Shown: positions 1 to 8,505, counted from the first letter of the stretch. The stretch is DNA of 64,000 nt from CBDFHV01 sp965247705 (GCA_965247705.1 CBDFHV010000084.1:62001-126000), one strand, 5' to 3'. Numbers and translations are program-made. The notes: generated by a model from the sequence alone, not told the origin.

Positions 1-1518
1 TCGGAATTGGAGGGGCTGTCGGATCAACAAGTTCAACAGTTCATCTTCAAGGCCGGATTCTCCACGGCGGAGAAGGTCACCAGCGTTTCGGGCCGCGGCG
101 TCGGCATGGATGTGGTGCGAACGAATATTGAAAAGATCGGCGGCACCATCGAACTGAAGTCCGTCGAAGGCAAGGGCACCACGTTCACCATCAAGATTCC
201 GCTGACCCTTGCTATCGTGTCGGCGCTCATCGTCGCGTGTTCCAGCCAGCGATTCGCCATTCCGCAGATCAGCGTCCTGGAACTGGTGCGGGCCTCGTCG
301 CGCTCGGACAATGCCATCGAGAAGATCAACAACTCGCCGGTACTGCGCCTGCGCAACCGGTTGCTTCCGTTGGTGTCCCTCAGCGATCTGCTGAAACTGG
401 AATCGGACGAGTCTACGAACGATGACGAAGTCTTCATCGTGGTCACGCAAGTGGGCACCTACGCGTTCGGAATTATGGTCGATCGGGTCTACGACACCGA
501 GGAGATCGTGGTGAAACCGGTGTCTCCGATCCTCCGGAACCTTCCCTTCTATTCGGGCAATACCATCCTCGGCGATGGCAGCGTGATCATGATCCTGGAT
601 CCCAATGGAATTTTCAGCACGACCGGGGAGGCGTCGGTGAGCGCCAATCGTGCCGCGGATAAGGATGCCGCCTCGGAGAGCCGGGAGGAGGACAGCGACA
701 AGACCACGCTGCTGATATTCCGGGCCGGAGGACAGGAGCTGAAGGCGGTACCCCTGGCCCTTGTCGCGCGACTGGAAGAGATCGACGTTGAAGCCGTGGA
801 GGTCTCCCACGGCCAGCGGGTGATCCAGTACCGGAGCCAACTGATGCCACTGATCCCGATCGATCACATGCATGAATGGGCATCGGAAGGGCGCCAGCCG
901 ACACTCGTCTTCACCGACCGCGACCGCTCCATGGGACTCATCGTCGAAGAGATCGTCGACATCGTCGAGGACCATATCAACATCGAGCTCAAAGCGGACC
1001 AGCCGGGCCTTGTCGGCAGCGCCGTCATCGCCGGCAAGGCGACCGACATCATCGACGCGGGATTTTATCTGACCCAAGCCTTCGACGACTGGTTTGGGCC
1101 CGAGAAATCCGCGACCATCGAACAGGATCGCGATGGAAAGCGCATCTTGCTGGTGGATGACAGCCCGTTCTTCCGCAATCTGCTGACGCCGCTGCTCACC
1201 GTTGCCGGGTATCGGGTAACCGCGGTAGAGAGCGCCGACGATGCCCTTAAGATGCGTGAGGAGGGCCGCGCCTTCGACGTCATCGTCAGCGACATCGAGA
1301 TGCCGGGCATGAATGGTTTCGACTTCGCCACGAACGTGCGCGGCGATTCCCGCTGGAAGAGGCTTCCCATGGTCGCGCTATCGTCCCGCGCCACCGAAGA
1401 CGATTTCGCTCGCGGCCGCGAGGTGGGATTTAACGATTATGTTGCCAAGTTCGATCGGGACTCCCTGGTCCATACCCTGGCCCAAACCCTCTCGTCGAGT
1501 CATCTGGAGGATGCTTGA
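1..1518 (+). CDS. cheA: Chemotaxis histidine kinase CheA, C-terminal part with two CheW-like domains and a receiver (5' end outside window)
   Basis: This is the C-terminal two thirds of a CheA hybrid kinase. The reading frame is open from the window edge; a TTG at 7 is not a real start. The fragment begins in the HATPase domain, with the G2 box GRGVGMDVV at about residues 28-36 of the frame counted from position 7. Two consecutive CheW-like domains follow (about 66-205 and 232-365), then a receiver domain with acidic pair D384/D385, phosphoacceptor D429 in SDIEMPG and K481. Known role: autophosphorylates in the receptor array and passes phosphate to CheY and CheB. The extra CheW-like domain and receiver resemble hybrid CheA forms of alphaproteobacteria. 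It heads the operon cheA-cheY-cheB-cheR. No separate cheW lies between cheA and cheY. Confidence 0.95.
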   Translation, partial: SELEGLSDQQVQQFIFKAGFSTAEKVTSVSGRGVGMDVVRTNIEKIGGTIELKSVEGKGTTFTIKIPLTLAIVSALIVACSSQRFAIPQISVLELVRASSRSDNAIEKINNSPVLRLRNRLLPLVSLSDLLKLESDESTNDDEVFIVVTQVGTYAFGIMVDRVYDTEEIVVKPVSPILRNLPFYSGNTILGDGSVIMILDPNGIFSTTGEASVSANRAADKDAASESREEDSDKTTLLIFRAGGQELKAVPLALVARLEEIDVEAVEVSHGQRVIQYRSQLMPLIPIDHMHEWASEGRQPTLVFTDRDRSMGLIVEEIVDIVEDHINIELKADQPGLVGSAVIAGKATDIIDAGFYLTQAFDDWFGPEKSATIEQDRDGKRILLVDDSPFFRNLLTPLLTVAGYRVTAVESADDALKMREEGRAFDVIVSDIEMPGMNGFDFATNVRGDSRWKRLPMVALSSRATEDDFARGREVGFNDYVAKFDRDSLVHTLAQTLSSSHLEDA

Positions 1519-1662
1519 AACCAGTCCCCCGCGCACAGCGGAATCCATTGGCACTTGACCGTCTATCTCAACGGCCGCATTGATGGACCAAGCGTTGAAC
1601 GCCGAGACTTCCGGCTCGCATTCAGCTAGTCCAGACGGCAAGGTACGGGGAGCGGCGCCATC

Positions 1663-2028
1663 ATGAAGTCCTGTCTGATTGTTGACGATTCCCGGGTCAT
1701 TCGAATGGTGGCCCGGAAGATTCTGGAGGAACTGGAGTTCGACACGGCGGAGGCCGCCGACGGCGAGGAAGCGCTGGAGGCCTGCCGCGACACGCTTCCC
1801 GACGCGATTCTGTTGGACTGGAACATGCCCAACATGGACGGTCTGGATTTCCTCAAGGCGCTACGAAAGTTGCCCCACGGTGATCGCCCGGTCGTGGTTT
1901 TCTGCACCACGGAAAACGACATCGAGCACATTCAGACCGCCCTCGCCGCCGGCGCCAACGAATACATCATGAAGCCCTTTGACAGCGAGATCATCCAGTC
2001 CAAGTTCTCTCAGGTGGGGCTCCTGTAG
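1663..2028 (+). CDS. cheY: Chemotaxis response regulator CheY
   Basis: A 121-residue single-domain receiver. All signature residues are present: D8/D9, phosphoacceptor D52 in LLDWNMP, T82/T83 in the switch position and K104 in MKPFD. Known role: the phosphorylated form binds the flagellar motor switch and changes rotation. The gene sits 144 bases after cheA and 46 bases before cheB. Its ATG overlaps the stop of a 27-codon open frame (1583-1666) that I do not regard as a proven gene. Its place in a che operon, and the lack of any output domain, favour CheY over other single-domain receivers. Confidence 0.95.
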   Translation: MKSCLIVDDSRVIRMVARKILEELEFDTAEAADGEEALEACRDTLPDAILLDWNMPNMDGLDFLKALRKLPHGDRPVVVFCTTENDIEHIQTALAAGANEYIMKPFDSEIIQSKFSQVGLL

Positions 2029-2074
2029 TGATGGAATCGAGCTCATTCCCGTCTCTTAACAACGGACCGGCGCG

Positions 2075-3223
2075 ATGAGTCTGGCGGCACCGGTCCGTCA
2101 AGCGGCGGCGGCGTCCATCCGCGTGATGGTGGTCGACGATTCGGCGGTGGTCCGCGGTCTGATCGCGCGGATGCTGCAGCAGGTCCCAGACATCGACGTG
2201 GTCGCATCCGAGCCCAACGGTCAGTCGGCGGTAAGGAACCTCCTCCGTCACGACGTGGACGTAATCATCCTGGATATCGAGATGCCCATAATGGACGGCC
2301 TGACGGCGCTGCCCCAACTGCTGGCGGCGGACCCGACGGTACGCATCATCATGGCGTCTACGCTGACCAAGCGAAACGCGGATATCAGCATTCGGGCGCT
2401 GAATGCCGGTGCGGCGGATTATATCCCCAAGCCCAGTGCCGCCCGTGACATAAGCTCCGGTGACGATTTTCGCCGCGACCTGATCGAAAAGGTCCACACG
2501 CTCGGCGCCCTCCGACGCCAAAGGGCTGGGGGCGGCGCCGCACGGGCGAGGCGGATGGGACCCGCGAAGCCGACCCCGACTTCGGTCCGCGCCCGCAGCC
2601 TGTACGACAAGCCGATTAACCTGCGCCAACCGGGCAGCCGGACACCCGGTGTGCTTGCCGTGGGAAGCTCGACCGGTGGTCCGCAGGCCCTCTTCACTTT
2701 CTTTGGCGGCCTCACCAGAAACCTGGGGGTGCCGATCGTCGTGTCCCAGCACATGCCGCCGACCTTTACGGCCATCCTTGCCGAACACGTAAACCGGGCC
2801 ACGGGCTGGCCATGCCGGGAGGGAGAAAACGGAGAATTGTTGGAGCCCAACCAGATCTACGTGGCGCCGGGCGACCACCACTTGACCGTCGCGCGAGACG
2901 GTCAGCAACGGGTCATCCGCCTGACCCAGGCGCCTCCGGAGAACTTCTGCCGCCCCTCCGTGGATCCCATGCTGCGCAGCCTGGTAACGGCTTACCGCGC
3001 CAACATCCTGGTGGCGATCCTCACCGGTATGGGTCACGATGGACTCCATGGTAGCGAGGCCGTCGTGCAAGCTGGCCGGACCGTGATCGCCCAAGACGAA
3101 GCGACAAGCGTCGTCTGGGGTATGCCGGGGGCGGTGGCGACGGCGGGTGTTTGCAGTGCGGTTCTTCCGCTGAAGGATCTGCCGCTCCATATCGCCACGT
3201 TCATGGGCAAGAGGGCGTCATGA
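2075..3223 (+). CDS. cheB: Chemotaxis protein-glutamate methylesterase/deamidase CheB
   Basis: A 382-residue two-domain protein. The N-terminal receiver carries phosphoacceptor D67 (ILDIEMP). A linker of about 50 residues, rich in Arg and Pro, follows. The C-terminal CheB methylesterase domain has the catalytic triad Ser199 (SSTGGP), His226 (SQHMPP) and Asp322 (GMGHDG). Known role: removes methyl groups from receptor glutamates and deamidates glutamines, giving adaptation; phosphorylation by CheA relieves inhibition by the receiver. Its stop codon overlaps the cheR start as ATGA, indicating translational coupling of the two opposing adaptation enzymes. Nothing key is missing. Confidence 0.96.
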   Translation: MSLAAPVRQAAAASIRVMVVDDSAVVRGLIARMLQQVPDIDVVASEPNGQSAVRNLLRHDVDVIILDIEMPIMDGLTALPQLLAADPTVRIIMASTLTKRNADISIRALNAGAADYIPKPSAARDISSGDDFRRDLIEKVHTLGALRRQRAGGGAARARRMGPAKPTPTSVRARSLYDKPINLRQPGSRTPGVLAVGSSTGGPQALFTFFGGLTRNLGVPIVVSQHMPPTFTAILAEHVNRATGWPCREGENGELLEPNQIYVAPGDHHLTVARDGQQRVIRLTQAPPENFCRPSVDPMLRSLVTAYRANILVAILTGMGHDGLHGSEAVVQAGRTVIAQDEATSVVWGMPGAVATAGVCSAVLPLKDLPLHIATFMGKRAS

Positions 3224-4116
3224 CACCGGTCGAGTTCGATTTTTTGTCCACCATGCTCAAGCAACGCTCCGGGCTGGTGCTGACCAAGGACAAGACATAT
3301 CTGCTGGAAAGCCGCTTGATGCCGGTCGCCCGCCGGCGGGGCCTCAAGGGTCTGTCGGAACTCATTACGGAAATCCGCACCCGCAAGGACGAGGGCCTGG
3401 TCCGGGACGTGACCGAGGCCATGACGACCAACGAGTCCTTCTTTTTTCGCGATATCAGGCCATTCGAAACGTTCCGCACCACCATCCTGCCCCGAATTCT
3501 GGAAACACGGGCTTCCCGCAAAACCTTTCGCATCTGGAGCGCGGCGGCGTCCAGCGGTCAGGAGCCCTACACGCTCGCCATGGTCCTGAAGGAGGAAGGC
3601 GCCCGGCTCGCGGGCTGGCGCTACGAAATCGTTGGCACCGACATTTCCACCGAAATGCTGGCCAAGGCCAAGGCCGGCCTCTACTCCCAGTTCGAAGTGC
3701 AGCGCGGTCTGCCGATCCAGCTGTTGACGAAATACTTCAAGAAACGCGAAGACATGTGGCAGATCGACCCGGCGCTGCGGGCCATGGTCAAGTACCGCGA
3801 GTACAATCTGTTAACCGACCTCGGGATGCTCGGGCAGTTCGACGTGGTCTTTTGCCGCAACGTCCTCATCTACTTCGATCAGCCCACCAAGGGGAAGGTG
3901 CTGGATGGGATCAGCCGCGTGATGCCAGCCGACGGAATCCTGTTCCTGGGGGGCGCCGAAACGGTGCTTGGCATCTCCGACAAGTTCAAGCCGGTGCCCG
4001 GACAACGCGGAATCTATTGCCAGTCCCCCGCCGAATGGGCGGGCGCGACTGCGGCGGCCGCGGCGGCACCCGCCCGGCCCGCCATGGCCCCGGCGCGCCT
4101 CGCCAGCGGAACCTGA
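3220..4116 (+). CDS. cheR: Chemotaxis protein methyltransferase CheR
   Basis: A 298-residue protein starting MTPVEFDFLS at the ATG that overlaps the cheB stop; a longer in-frame extension inside cheB (from 3151) is not credible. It has the N-terminal helical CheR domain, then a Rossmann SAM-binding domain with SAAASSGQEPYTLAM and the FCRNVLIYF motif near residues 210-218. Known role: transfers methyl groups from S-adenosylmethionine to receptor glutamates. The last 30 or so residues are a low-complexity Ala/Pro tail (positions 4035-4113), and no pentapeptide-binding or TPR extension is seen. It is the last gene of the chemotaxis operon; the next gene, ctrA, is convergent. Confidence 0.96.
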   Translation: MTPVEFDFLSTMLKQRSGLVLTKDKTYLLESRLMPVARRRGLKGLSELITEIRTRKDEGLVRDVTEAMTTNESFFFRDIRPFETFRTTILPRILETRASRKTFRIWSAAASSGQEPYTLAMVLKEEGARLAGWRYEIVGTDISTEMLAKAKAGLYSQFEVQRGLPIQLLTKYFKKREDMWQIDPALRAMVKYREYNLLTDLGMLGQFDVVFCRNVLIYFDQPTKGKVLDGISRVMPADGILFLGGAETVLGISDKFKPVPGQRGIYCQSPAEWAGATAAAAAAPARPAMAPARLASGT

Positions 4117-4185
4117 CGGCCGCCGAATCGTCGTGGATTCATCAACGGTGAGAGCGTGGCCTCGGGTCGTCGCGATAGCCGGGCG

Positions 4186-4893
4186 TCAGGCGCCGACCGC
4201 CGCTTTCTCTTCTTCAACGACGGGGTCACGCAACACGTAGCCCCGACCCCAGACCGTATGGATATAATTGTCGCCGTCGCACGCTCCGGACAGTTTCTTG
4301 CGAAGCTTGCAGATGAAAACGTCGATGATCTTCAGTTCCGGCTCGTCCATACCGCCGTAGAGGTGGTTGAGGAACATCTCCTTGGTCAGGGTCGTCCCCT
4401 TGCGCAAGGATAGAAGTTCCAGAATGCCGTATTCCTTGCCCGTCAGATGCACGGACGCGCCATCCACTTCCACCGTGCGGGCATCCAAGTCCACGGCCAG
4501 CCGCCCGGTGCCGATCACCGAATGGGCATGCCCCTTGGAGCGACGTACGATGGCATGGATTCGGGCCACCAGTTCTTTCTTGTCAAAGGGTTTGGTCAGA
4601 TAATCGTCGGCGCCGATCGCCAAGCCCTTGACCTTCATCTCGGACTCGGTGAGTCCGGAAAGGATCAGAACCGGCGTCGCCACCCGGGAATCGCGCAGCC
4701 GCCGCAGGACGTCCACGCCATGCATGTCGGGGAGCATGAGATCCAGGATTATCAGGTCGTAGTCGTAAAGCTTACCGATCTCCAGTCCGTCCTCCCCCGT
4801 GTCGGCGGCATCAACGACCATGCCGGCGGAACGCAGCATCAGTTCGATGCTCTGGGCGGTGGTATCGTCGTCTTCGACCACAAGGACGCGCAT
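4186..4893 (-). CDS. ctrA: Cell-cycle master response regulator CtrA
   Basis: A 235-residue OmpR/PhoB-type regulator. The receiver has E7/D8/D9, phosphoacceptor D51 (ILDLMLPD) and K in LTKPFDKK. The winged-helix output domain contains stretches such as RKGTTLTKEMFLNHLYGG and IIDVFICKLRKK, which are near-invariant in alphaproteobacterial CtrA. Known role: binds TTAA-N7-TTAA sites and controls flagellar, chemotaxis and, in some lineages, replication and division genes. The tail ends in KAAVGA rather than the Ala-Ala end of the Caulobacter protein that serves as a ClpXP signal, so proteolytic control may differ. A perfect CtrA-type box lies 22 bases upstream of its start, between it and divergent fliI. 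Confidence 0.97.
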   Translation of the reverse strand: MRVLVVEDDDTTAQSIELMLRSAGMVVDAADTGEDGLEIGKLYDYDLIILDLMLPDMHGVDVLRRLRDSRVATPVLILSGLTESEMKVKGLAIGADDYLTKPFDKKELVARIHAIVRRSKGHAHSVIGTGRLAVDLDARTVEVDGASVHLTGKEYGILELLSLRKGTTLTKEMFLNHLYGGMDEPELKIIDVFICKLRKKLSGACDGDNYIHTVWGRGYVLRDPVVEEEKAAVGA

Positions 4894-4914
4894 GGGGATC
4901 GCTCAATTGTTCTA

Positions 4915-4933
4915 TTAACACTGTGTTAACCAT
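4915..4933. promoter_or_regulatory. CtrA binding site, TTAA-N7-TTAACCAT
   Basis: The interval between ctrA and fliI holds TTAA (4915-4918), seven bases, and TTAA (4926-4929). The second half continues as TTAACCAT, the alphaproteobacterial CtrA half-site consensus. It lies 22 bases from the ctrA start codon and about 140 bases from fliI. Inference: autoregulation of ctrA, repression or activation depending on the unmapped promoter, and possibly shared control of the divergent flagellar genes. Confidence 0.8.
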
Positions 4934-5073
4934 AAGGATTTTTAGCCAATCTTTCAATGTCTCGTATGGGAATTATCCGCATTTCGCCGATTTTACTGTT
5001 GCTTAAGGCGATAGCTGTCATAGATCGGGTATAGGCGGCCCGATCCCCGGGCTCGCACGGTCCCCAACGCGCC

Positions 5074-6486
5074 ATGTCGATATTGGTCAACAACATCGTG
5101 CAGGAAGTGGCCCGGCGCCCCGAGTACACCTTCTATGGCCGGGTCAGCGCCGTCGTGGGGCTGCTGGTCGAGGTGGCCGGCCTCAAAGGCGCCCTTTCCG
5201 TCGGCGACCATTGCCGGGTCGTCGGGCGGGGGGGCCGCGCGGTCACCTGCGAGGTGGTTGGCTTTCGGGATTTGCAGGCCCTGGTGATGCCTTTCGGCAG
5301 TCTGGAGGGAGTCGGCCTCGGCTGCCGTGTCGAAGTGGGCACCGCGGAGCCGCTGATTCGGCCGCACGCCGCGTGGCTGGGCCGGGTGCTCAATGCGTTC
5401 GGCGAGCCGGTGGATGGGCGCGGGCCGCTGCCCGGCGGCTCAATTCCCTACCCCATTCACCGCTCCCCGCCGCCAGCCCACGACCGGCGCCGGGTCGGCG
5501 GAAAGCTCGACCTGGGGGTCCGGGGCATTAATGCGTTCCTCACCTGCTGCCGCGGACAGCGGATGGGCATTTTCTCCGGCTCCGGCATCGGCAAATCCAC
5601 GGTCCTGTCGATGATGGCCCGCCACACGGACGCGGCGGTCAATGTGATCGGCCTCATTGGCGAGAGGGGGCGCGAGGCTCGTGAATTCATCGAGGACGAC
5701 CTGGGCCCGGAAGGCATGGCGCGCAGCGTCATCATCCTGGCCACCTCCGACGAACCGCCGCTGATGCGACGCCAGGCCGCCTATCTGTCGATGACGGTGG
5801 CCGAGTATTTTCGCGACCAAGGCGCCGACGTTCTCTACCTCATGGACAGCGTCACCCGATTTGCCACCGCCCAGCGGGAGATCGGCCTGTCGGCGGGAGA
5901 GCCGCCAGCCACCAAGGGCTTCACCCCCTCGGTCTTCGCGGAGCTGCCGCGCTTGTTGGAGCGCGCTGGCCCCGGTGGCCCGGACCAGGGCACCATTACC
6001 GGGCTGTTCACGGTCCTGGTCGAAGGCGACGACCACAACGAGCCCATTTCGGACGCCGTGCGCGGCATCCTGGACGGCCACGTGGTCCTCGACCGGGCCA
6101 TCGCCGAACGGGGCCGCTATCCGGCAATTAACGTGCTGCGCAGCGTATCGCGCACCATGCCCACCTGCAACGCGACCGACGAAAACGACATCGTCGACCG
6201 AGCGCGGCGGCTTATCGCGACCTACGAGGACATGGCGGAGCTGATCCGCCTCGGGGCCTATCGGCGGGGCAGCGACGAAGGCGTCGACGAAGCCATCAAA
6301 TACTATCCCGCCCTCGAGGAGTTCCTGCGTCAGACCAAGGACCAGAAGACGGCCATCGCCGATTGCTACCGTGTGCTGGCCAAAATCCTGGAAATGCCGG
6401 AGCCCGCGACGGCCGCGGCACCAGATTCACCCGCGTCGGCCGCGGCGCCAAATTCACCCGCGTCGGCCGCGGCGCCAAATTCATAG
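5074..6486 (+). CDS. fliI: Flagellar export ATPase FliI
   Basis: A 470-residue F1-type ATPase of the flagellar type III export apparatus. Walker A is GSGIGKST at residues 169-176. Other family stretches are IGLIGERGREAREF, VLYLMDSVTRFATAQREIGL and the GSITG-like loop GTITGLFTVLVEGDD. Known role: with FliH and FliJ, energises delivery of flagellar substrates to the export gate. It is longer than usual by about 20 residues. The extra tail is an Ala/Pro/Ser repeat encoded by 27-base tandem units just before the stop. fliJ follows 21 bases downstream. It is divergent from ctrA. Confidence 0.97.
   Translation: MSILVNNIVQEVARRPEYTFYGRVSAVVGLLVEVAGLKGALSVGDHCRVVGRGGRAVTCEVVGFRDLQALVMPFGSLEGVGLGCRVEVGTAEPLIRPHAAWLGRVLNAFGEPVDGRGPLPGGSIPYPIHRSPPPAHDRRRVGGKLDLGVRGINAFLTCCRGQRMGIFSGSGIGKSTVLSMMARHTDAAVNVIGLIGERGREAREFIEDDLGPEGMARSVIILATSDEPPLMRRQAAYLSMTVAEYFRDQGADVLYLMDSVTRFATAQREIGLSAGEPPATKGFTPSVFAELPRLLERAGPGGPDQGTITGLFTVLVEGDDHNEPISDAVRGILDGHVVLDRAIAERGRYPAINVLRSVSRTMPTCNATDENDIVDRARRLIATYEDMAELIRLGAYRRGSDEGVDEAIKYYPALEEFLRQTKDQKTAIADCYRVLAKILEMPEPATAAAPDSPASAAAPNSPASAAAPNS
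6411..6486 (+). repeat. Tandem 27-bp repeat at the 3' end of fliI
   Basis: Two full 27-base units (6411-6437 and 6438-6464) and a third partial unit (6465-6486, ending in the stop codon) differ at only a few positions. Each full unit encodes nine residues of the type AAAPxSPAS, so the tail reads as Ala/Pro/Ser repeats. The stop codon falls inside the third unit. Changes in copy number would keep the frame and only alter tail length. Confidence 0.9.
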
Positions 6487-6507
6487 GCGACGGGAGGGGC
6501 GACGCAC

Positions 6508-6927
6508 ATGGCCAAAAGCCTCCGCAGCCTGATCCGTCTTCGCGGCTGGCAGGTCGACGAGAAACGTCGGGATTTGGCCGCCAAGCTGCGGATCCTGGAA
6601 GCCTTGGAGGACCGCGCCGGGGCGTTGACCGAGGAAGTGGCTCGGGAGCATGGCATCGCCGGTTCAAGCGCTGGCGAAGCGGCCCTGTTCTTCGGCGCCT
6701 ACATCCAGGGCGTTCGCCGCCGCCGCGAGTCCCTCGAGGAGGCCATCGCCCAGGCCGACTCGGCGGCGGACGAAGCTCGCGACAATGCCCGCGAAGCGTT
6801 CCGGGGATTGAAGACCGTGGAAACGGCCGAGGACTACCGGGTTCGCGCGGAGGAAGCGGAGCTGGAGCGCCTCGATCAAGCCATCCTCGACGAGATCGGG
6901 CTGCAGACCTTCCGCCGCAACCGCTAA
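6508..6927 (+). CDS. fliJ: Flagellar FliJ-like coiled-coil protein
   Basis: A 139-residue protein, almost wholly charged alpha-helical heptads rich in Glu, Arg and Ala, the expected length and character of FliJ. It directly follows fliI in the same orientation. Known role: FliJ is the stalk-like partner of the FliI hexamer and escorts chaperones. Sequence conservation in this family is weak, so the call rests mainly on length, coiled-coil composition and position. A convergent oxidoreductase gene ends 19 bases downstream. Confidence 0.8.
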   Translation: MAKSLRSLIRLRGWQVDEKRRDLAAKLRILEALEDRAGALTEEVAREHGIAGSSAGEAALFFGAYIQGVRRRRESLEEAIAQADSAADEARDNAREAFRGLKTVETAEDYRVRAEEAELERLDQAILDEIGLQTFRRNR

Positions 6928-6945
6928 CGGTCTGCCTGGGGGGCC

Positions 6946-8235
6946 TCAGGCGTGGGGGGACCGGGGCAAATGAGCGCCGGCGTAGTCCCGGTCCGGCCGA
7001 TAGGCGCTGATGTCCATGTTGGGCTGGGCATCCATTGCCAACTGGCTGATGATCTTTCCCGTCACCGCGCCAAAGGTAATGCCCAGGTGCCCATGGCCAA
7101 AGGCGAATAGGACGTTTCGGAAATTGGGCGACCGGCCGATGATGGGAAGGGCATCCGGAGTCGAAGGCCGGGACCCCACCCATTGACTGGTCACCTCGAA
7201 GTTCAAGCCCTTGAGCACGCCGCGGGCGCTCTTGAACACGCGAAGCGCCCGGTCGTGATCCGCGGGTGCGTCGATGCCGGAAAACTCGGCCATGGTCGAC
7301 ATCCGCAGGCCGTGCTCCATGTGGTTCATCGAGACGTTGCGGTCACTGGCGGCCAGCGGAATTTTCACATCAACGCCCGGGTCGGCGATCATGATGTGAT
7401 ATCCCCGCTCCGCCTCCAGGTAGACCTTGGTGCCCAGCTGGGCCGCCAGGGGCTTCGACCAGGCGCCGGCGGACAGCACGACCATGTCACAGTCATGGCT
7501 GCCGGCGTCGGTGTGAATCTTGGTCGGTCCGTCGGGACCCACCTCCAGCCCGCGCACCGTTTCCCGCAGGATCTTGCCTCCCCGTTGGACGAAGTCCTTG
7601 GCGAATTCCTTGGTCAGGCGTTGCGGATTGACCGTCGTCCGCACGTCGGGGAAGAAGACGCCGCACTTGACATCGTCCGATAGGGCCGGTTCAAGCTCGC
7701 GAAGCTGGTCGCCGGTCATCTCCTCGACCCGCACGCCCCGCTTGCGGCGCATGTCCAGGGCGTATTGCGACTTGGCGAGGCCCTCTTCTGACTCGTGGGC
7801 GAATATCAGGCCGCGGGAAAACACCATGTCCTCCAGCCCCGATTCGCCCAGCATCGTGTCGTAGGCGTCTGACGCCTGGCCAATCAGGGCCGCCCGGGCG
7901 TCGGCGATGGCTTCCACGCGCTCCTTCTTCAGGCTGCGACGGAACTTGAGAAGCCATGGCAGGGCCTTGTGGAAATAGCCGAGGCGGATCACCAGCGGAT
8001 GCAGGGGATCCATCAGCATCTTGGGTAGGTCCTTGGTCATGCCCGGCATGCCCAGCGGCGGTACCGAAGACAACCCGATACTGCCGGCGTTGCCCAAGGA
8101 GGCGCCGTCGCCCGGCTCCCCCTTGTCGATCAGGGTGACGTCCAGCCCCGCCCGCTTCAGCCACCAGGCACAAGAACTTCCGACGATGCCGGCACCGATA
8201 ACATGGACGTGGCGGGGGGCGGATTCCATGGCCAT
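6946..8235 (-). CDS. DadA-like FAD-dependent D-amino acid dehydrogenase (paralogue A)
   Basis: A 429-residue DAO-fold flavoprotein. The FAD-binding motif VIGAGIVGSSCAWWLKRAG is at residues 9-27, followed by SLGNAGSIG, and the C-terminal signature is RPSTPDALPIIGRSP then FAFGHGHLGI. I chose the ATG at 8235 (MAMESAPRHV). The longer frame to 8313 adds a Gly/Arg-rich, non-conserved extension, and an AGGA-like stretch precedes 8235. Known for the family: oxidative deamination of D-amino acids, or of D-hydroxyproline, feeding electrons to the respiratory chain. The substrate is unknown here. It closely resembles three genes at 19377-23223 but stands apart from them. A GxGxxG Rossmann start and no membrane segment suggest a peripheral enzyme. 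Confidence 0.85.
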   Translation of the reverse strand: MAMESAPRHVHVIGAGIVGSSCAWWLKRAGLDVTLIDKGEPGDGASLGNAGSIGLSSVPPLGMPGMTKDLPKMLMDPLHPLVIRLGYFHKALPWLLKFRRSLKKERVEAIADARAALIGQASDAYDTMLGESGLEDMVFSRGLIFAHESEEGLAKSQYALDMRRKRGVRVEEMTGDQLRELEPALSDDVKCGVFFPDVRTTVNPQRLTKEFAKDFVQRGGKILRETVRGLEVGPDGPTKIHTDAGSHDCDMVVLSAGAWSKPLAAQLGTKVYLEAERGYHIMIADPGVDVKIPLAASDRNVSMNHMEHGLRMSTMAEFSGIDAPADHDRALRVFKSARGVLKGLNFEVTSQWVGSRPSTPDALPIIGRSPNFRNVLFAFGHGHLGITFGAVTGKIISQLAMDAQPNMDISAYRPDRDYAGAHLPRSPHA

Positions 8236-8390
8236 GGGATGATCGTCCTGAATAGTGGGCGTTGCGCCGCCTCCACGACCCCGGGCACGGCCGCGGGAAG
8301 ACAAGGAGCCCATAAGAGCGGTTTCCTTTCAACAGGATAGGCGTCCTCTTTGAACGACGCAATGGGACCCTCTCGGGCATCCCCGATACC

Positions 8391-8409
8391 ATGCACGTGT
8401 GACGTGCAT
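8391..8409. promoter_or_regulatory. 19-bp perfect palindrome, possible operator
   Basis: ATGCACGT, a three-base centre, and ACGTGCAT form a perfect inverted repeat with 8-base arms. It lies in the 270-base interval between the divergent starts of DadA paralogue A (8235) and the RTX gene (8506). Symmetry and location suggest a regulator site. No known consensus is recognised, and no promoter hexamers were assigned. Confidence 0.4.
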
Positions 8410-8505
8410 CACTGTGACTGTAATCACTGCCCGAAATCGTCGCATTCATTACGGTAACGAACCATTGGCCATCACACGCCGCTGCCCGCAGGGAGATACC
8501 TGAAT

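Noticed and set aside
1583..1666. 27-codon open frame overlapping the cheY start, possible small gene
   Set aside because: No homology is recognised and no clear ribosome binding site is seen; kept only as an observation about the missing cheW.
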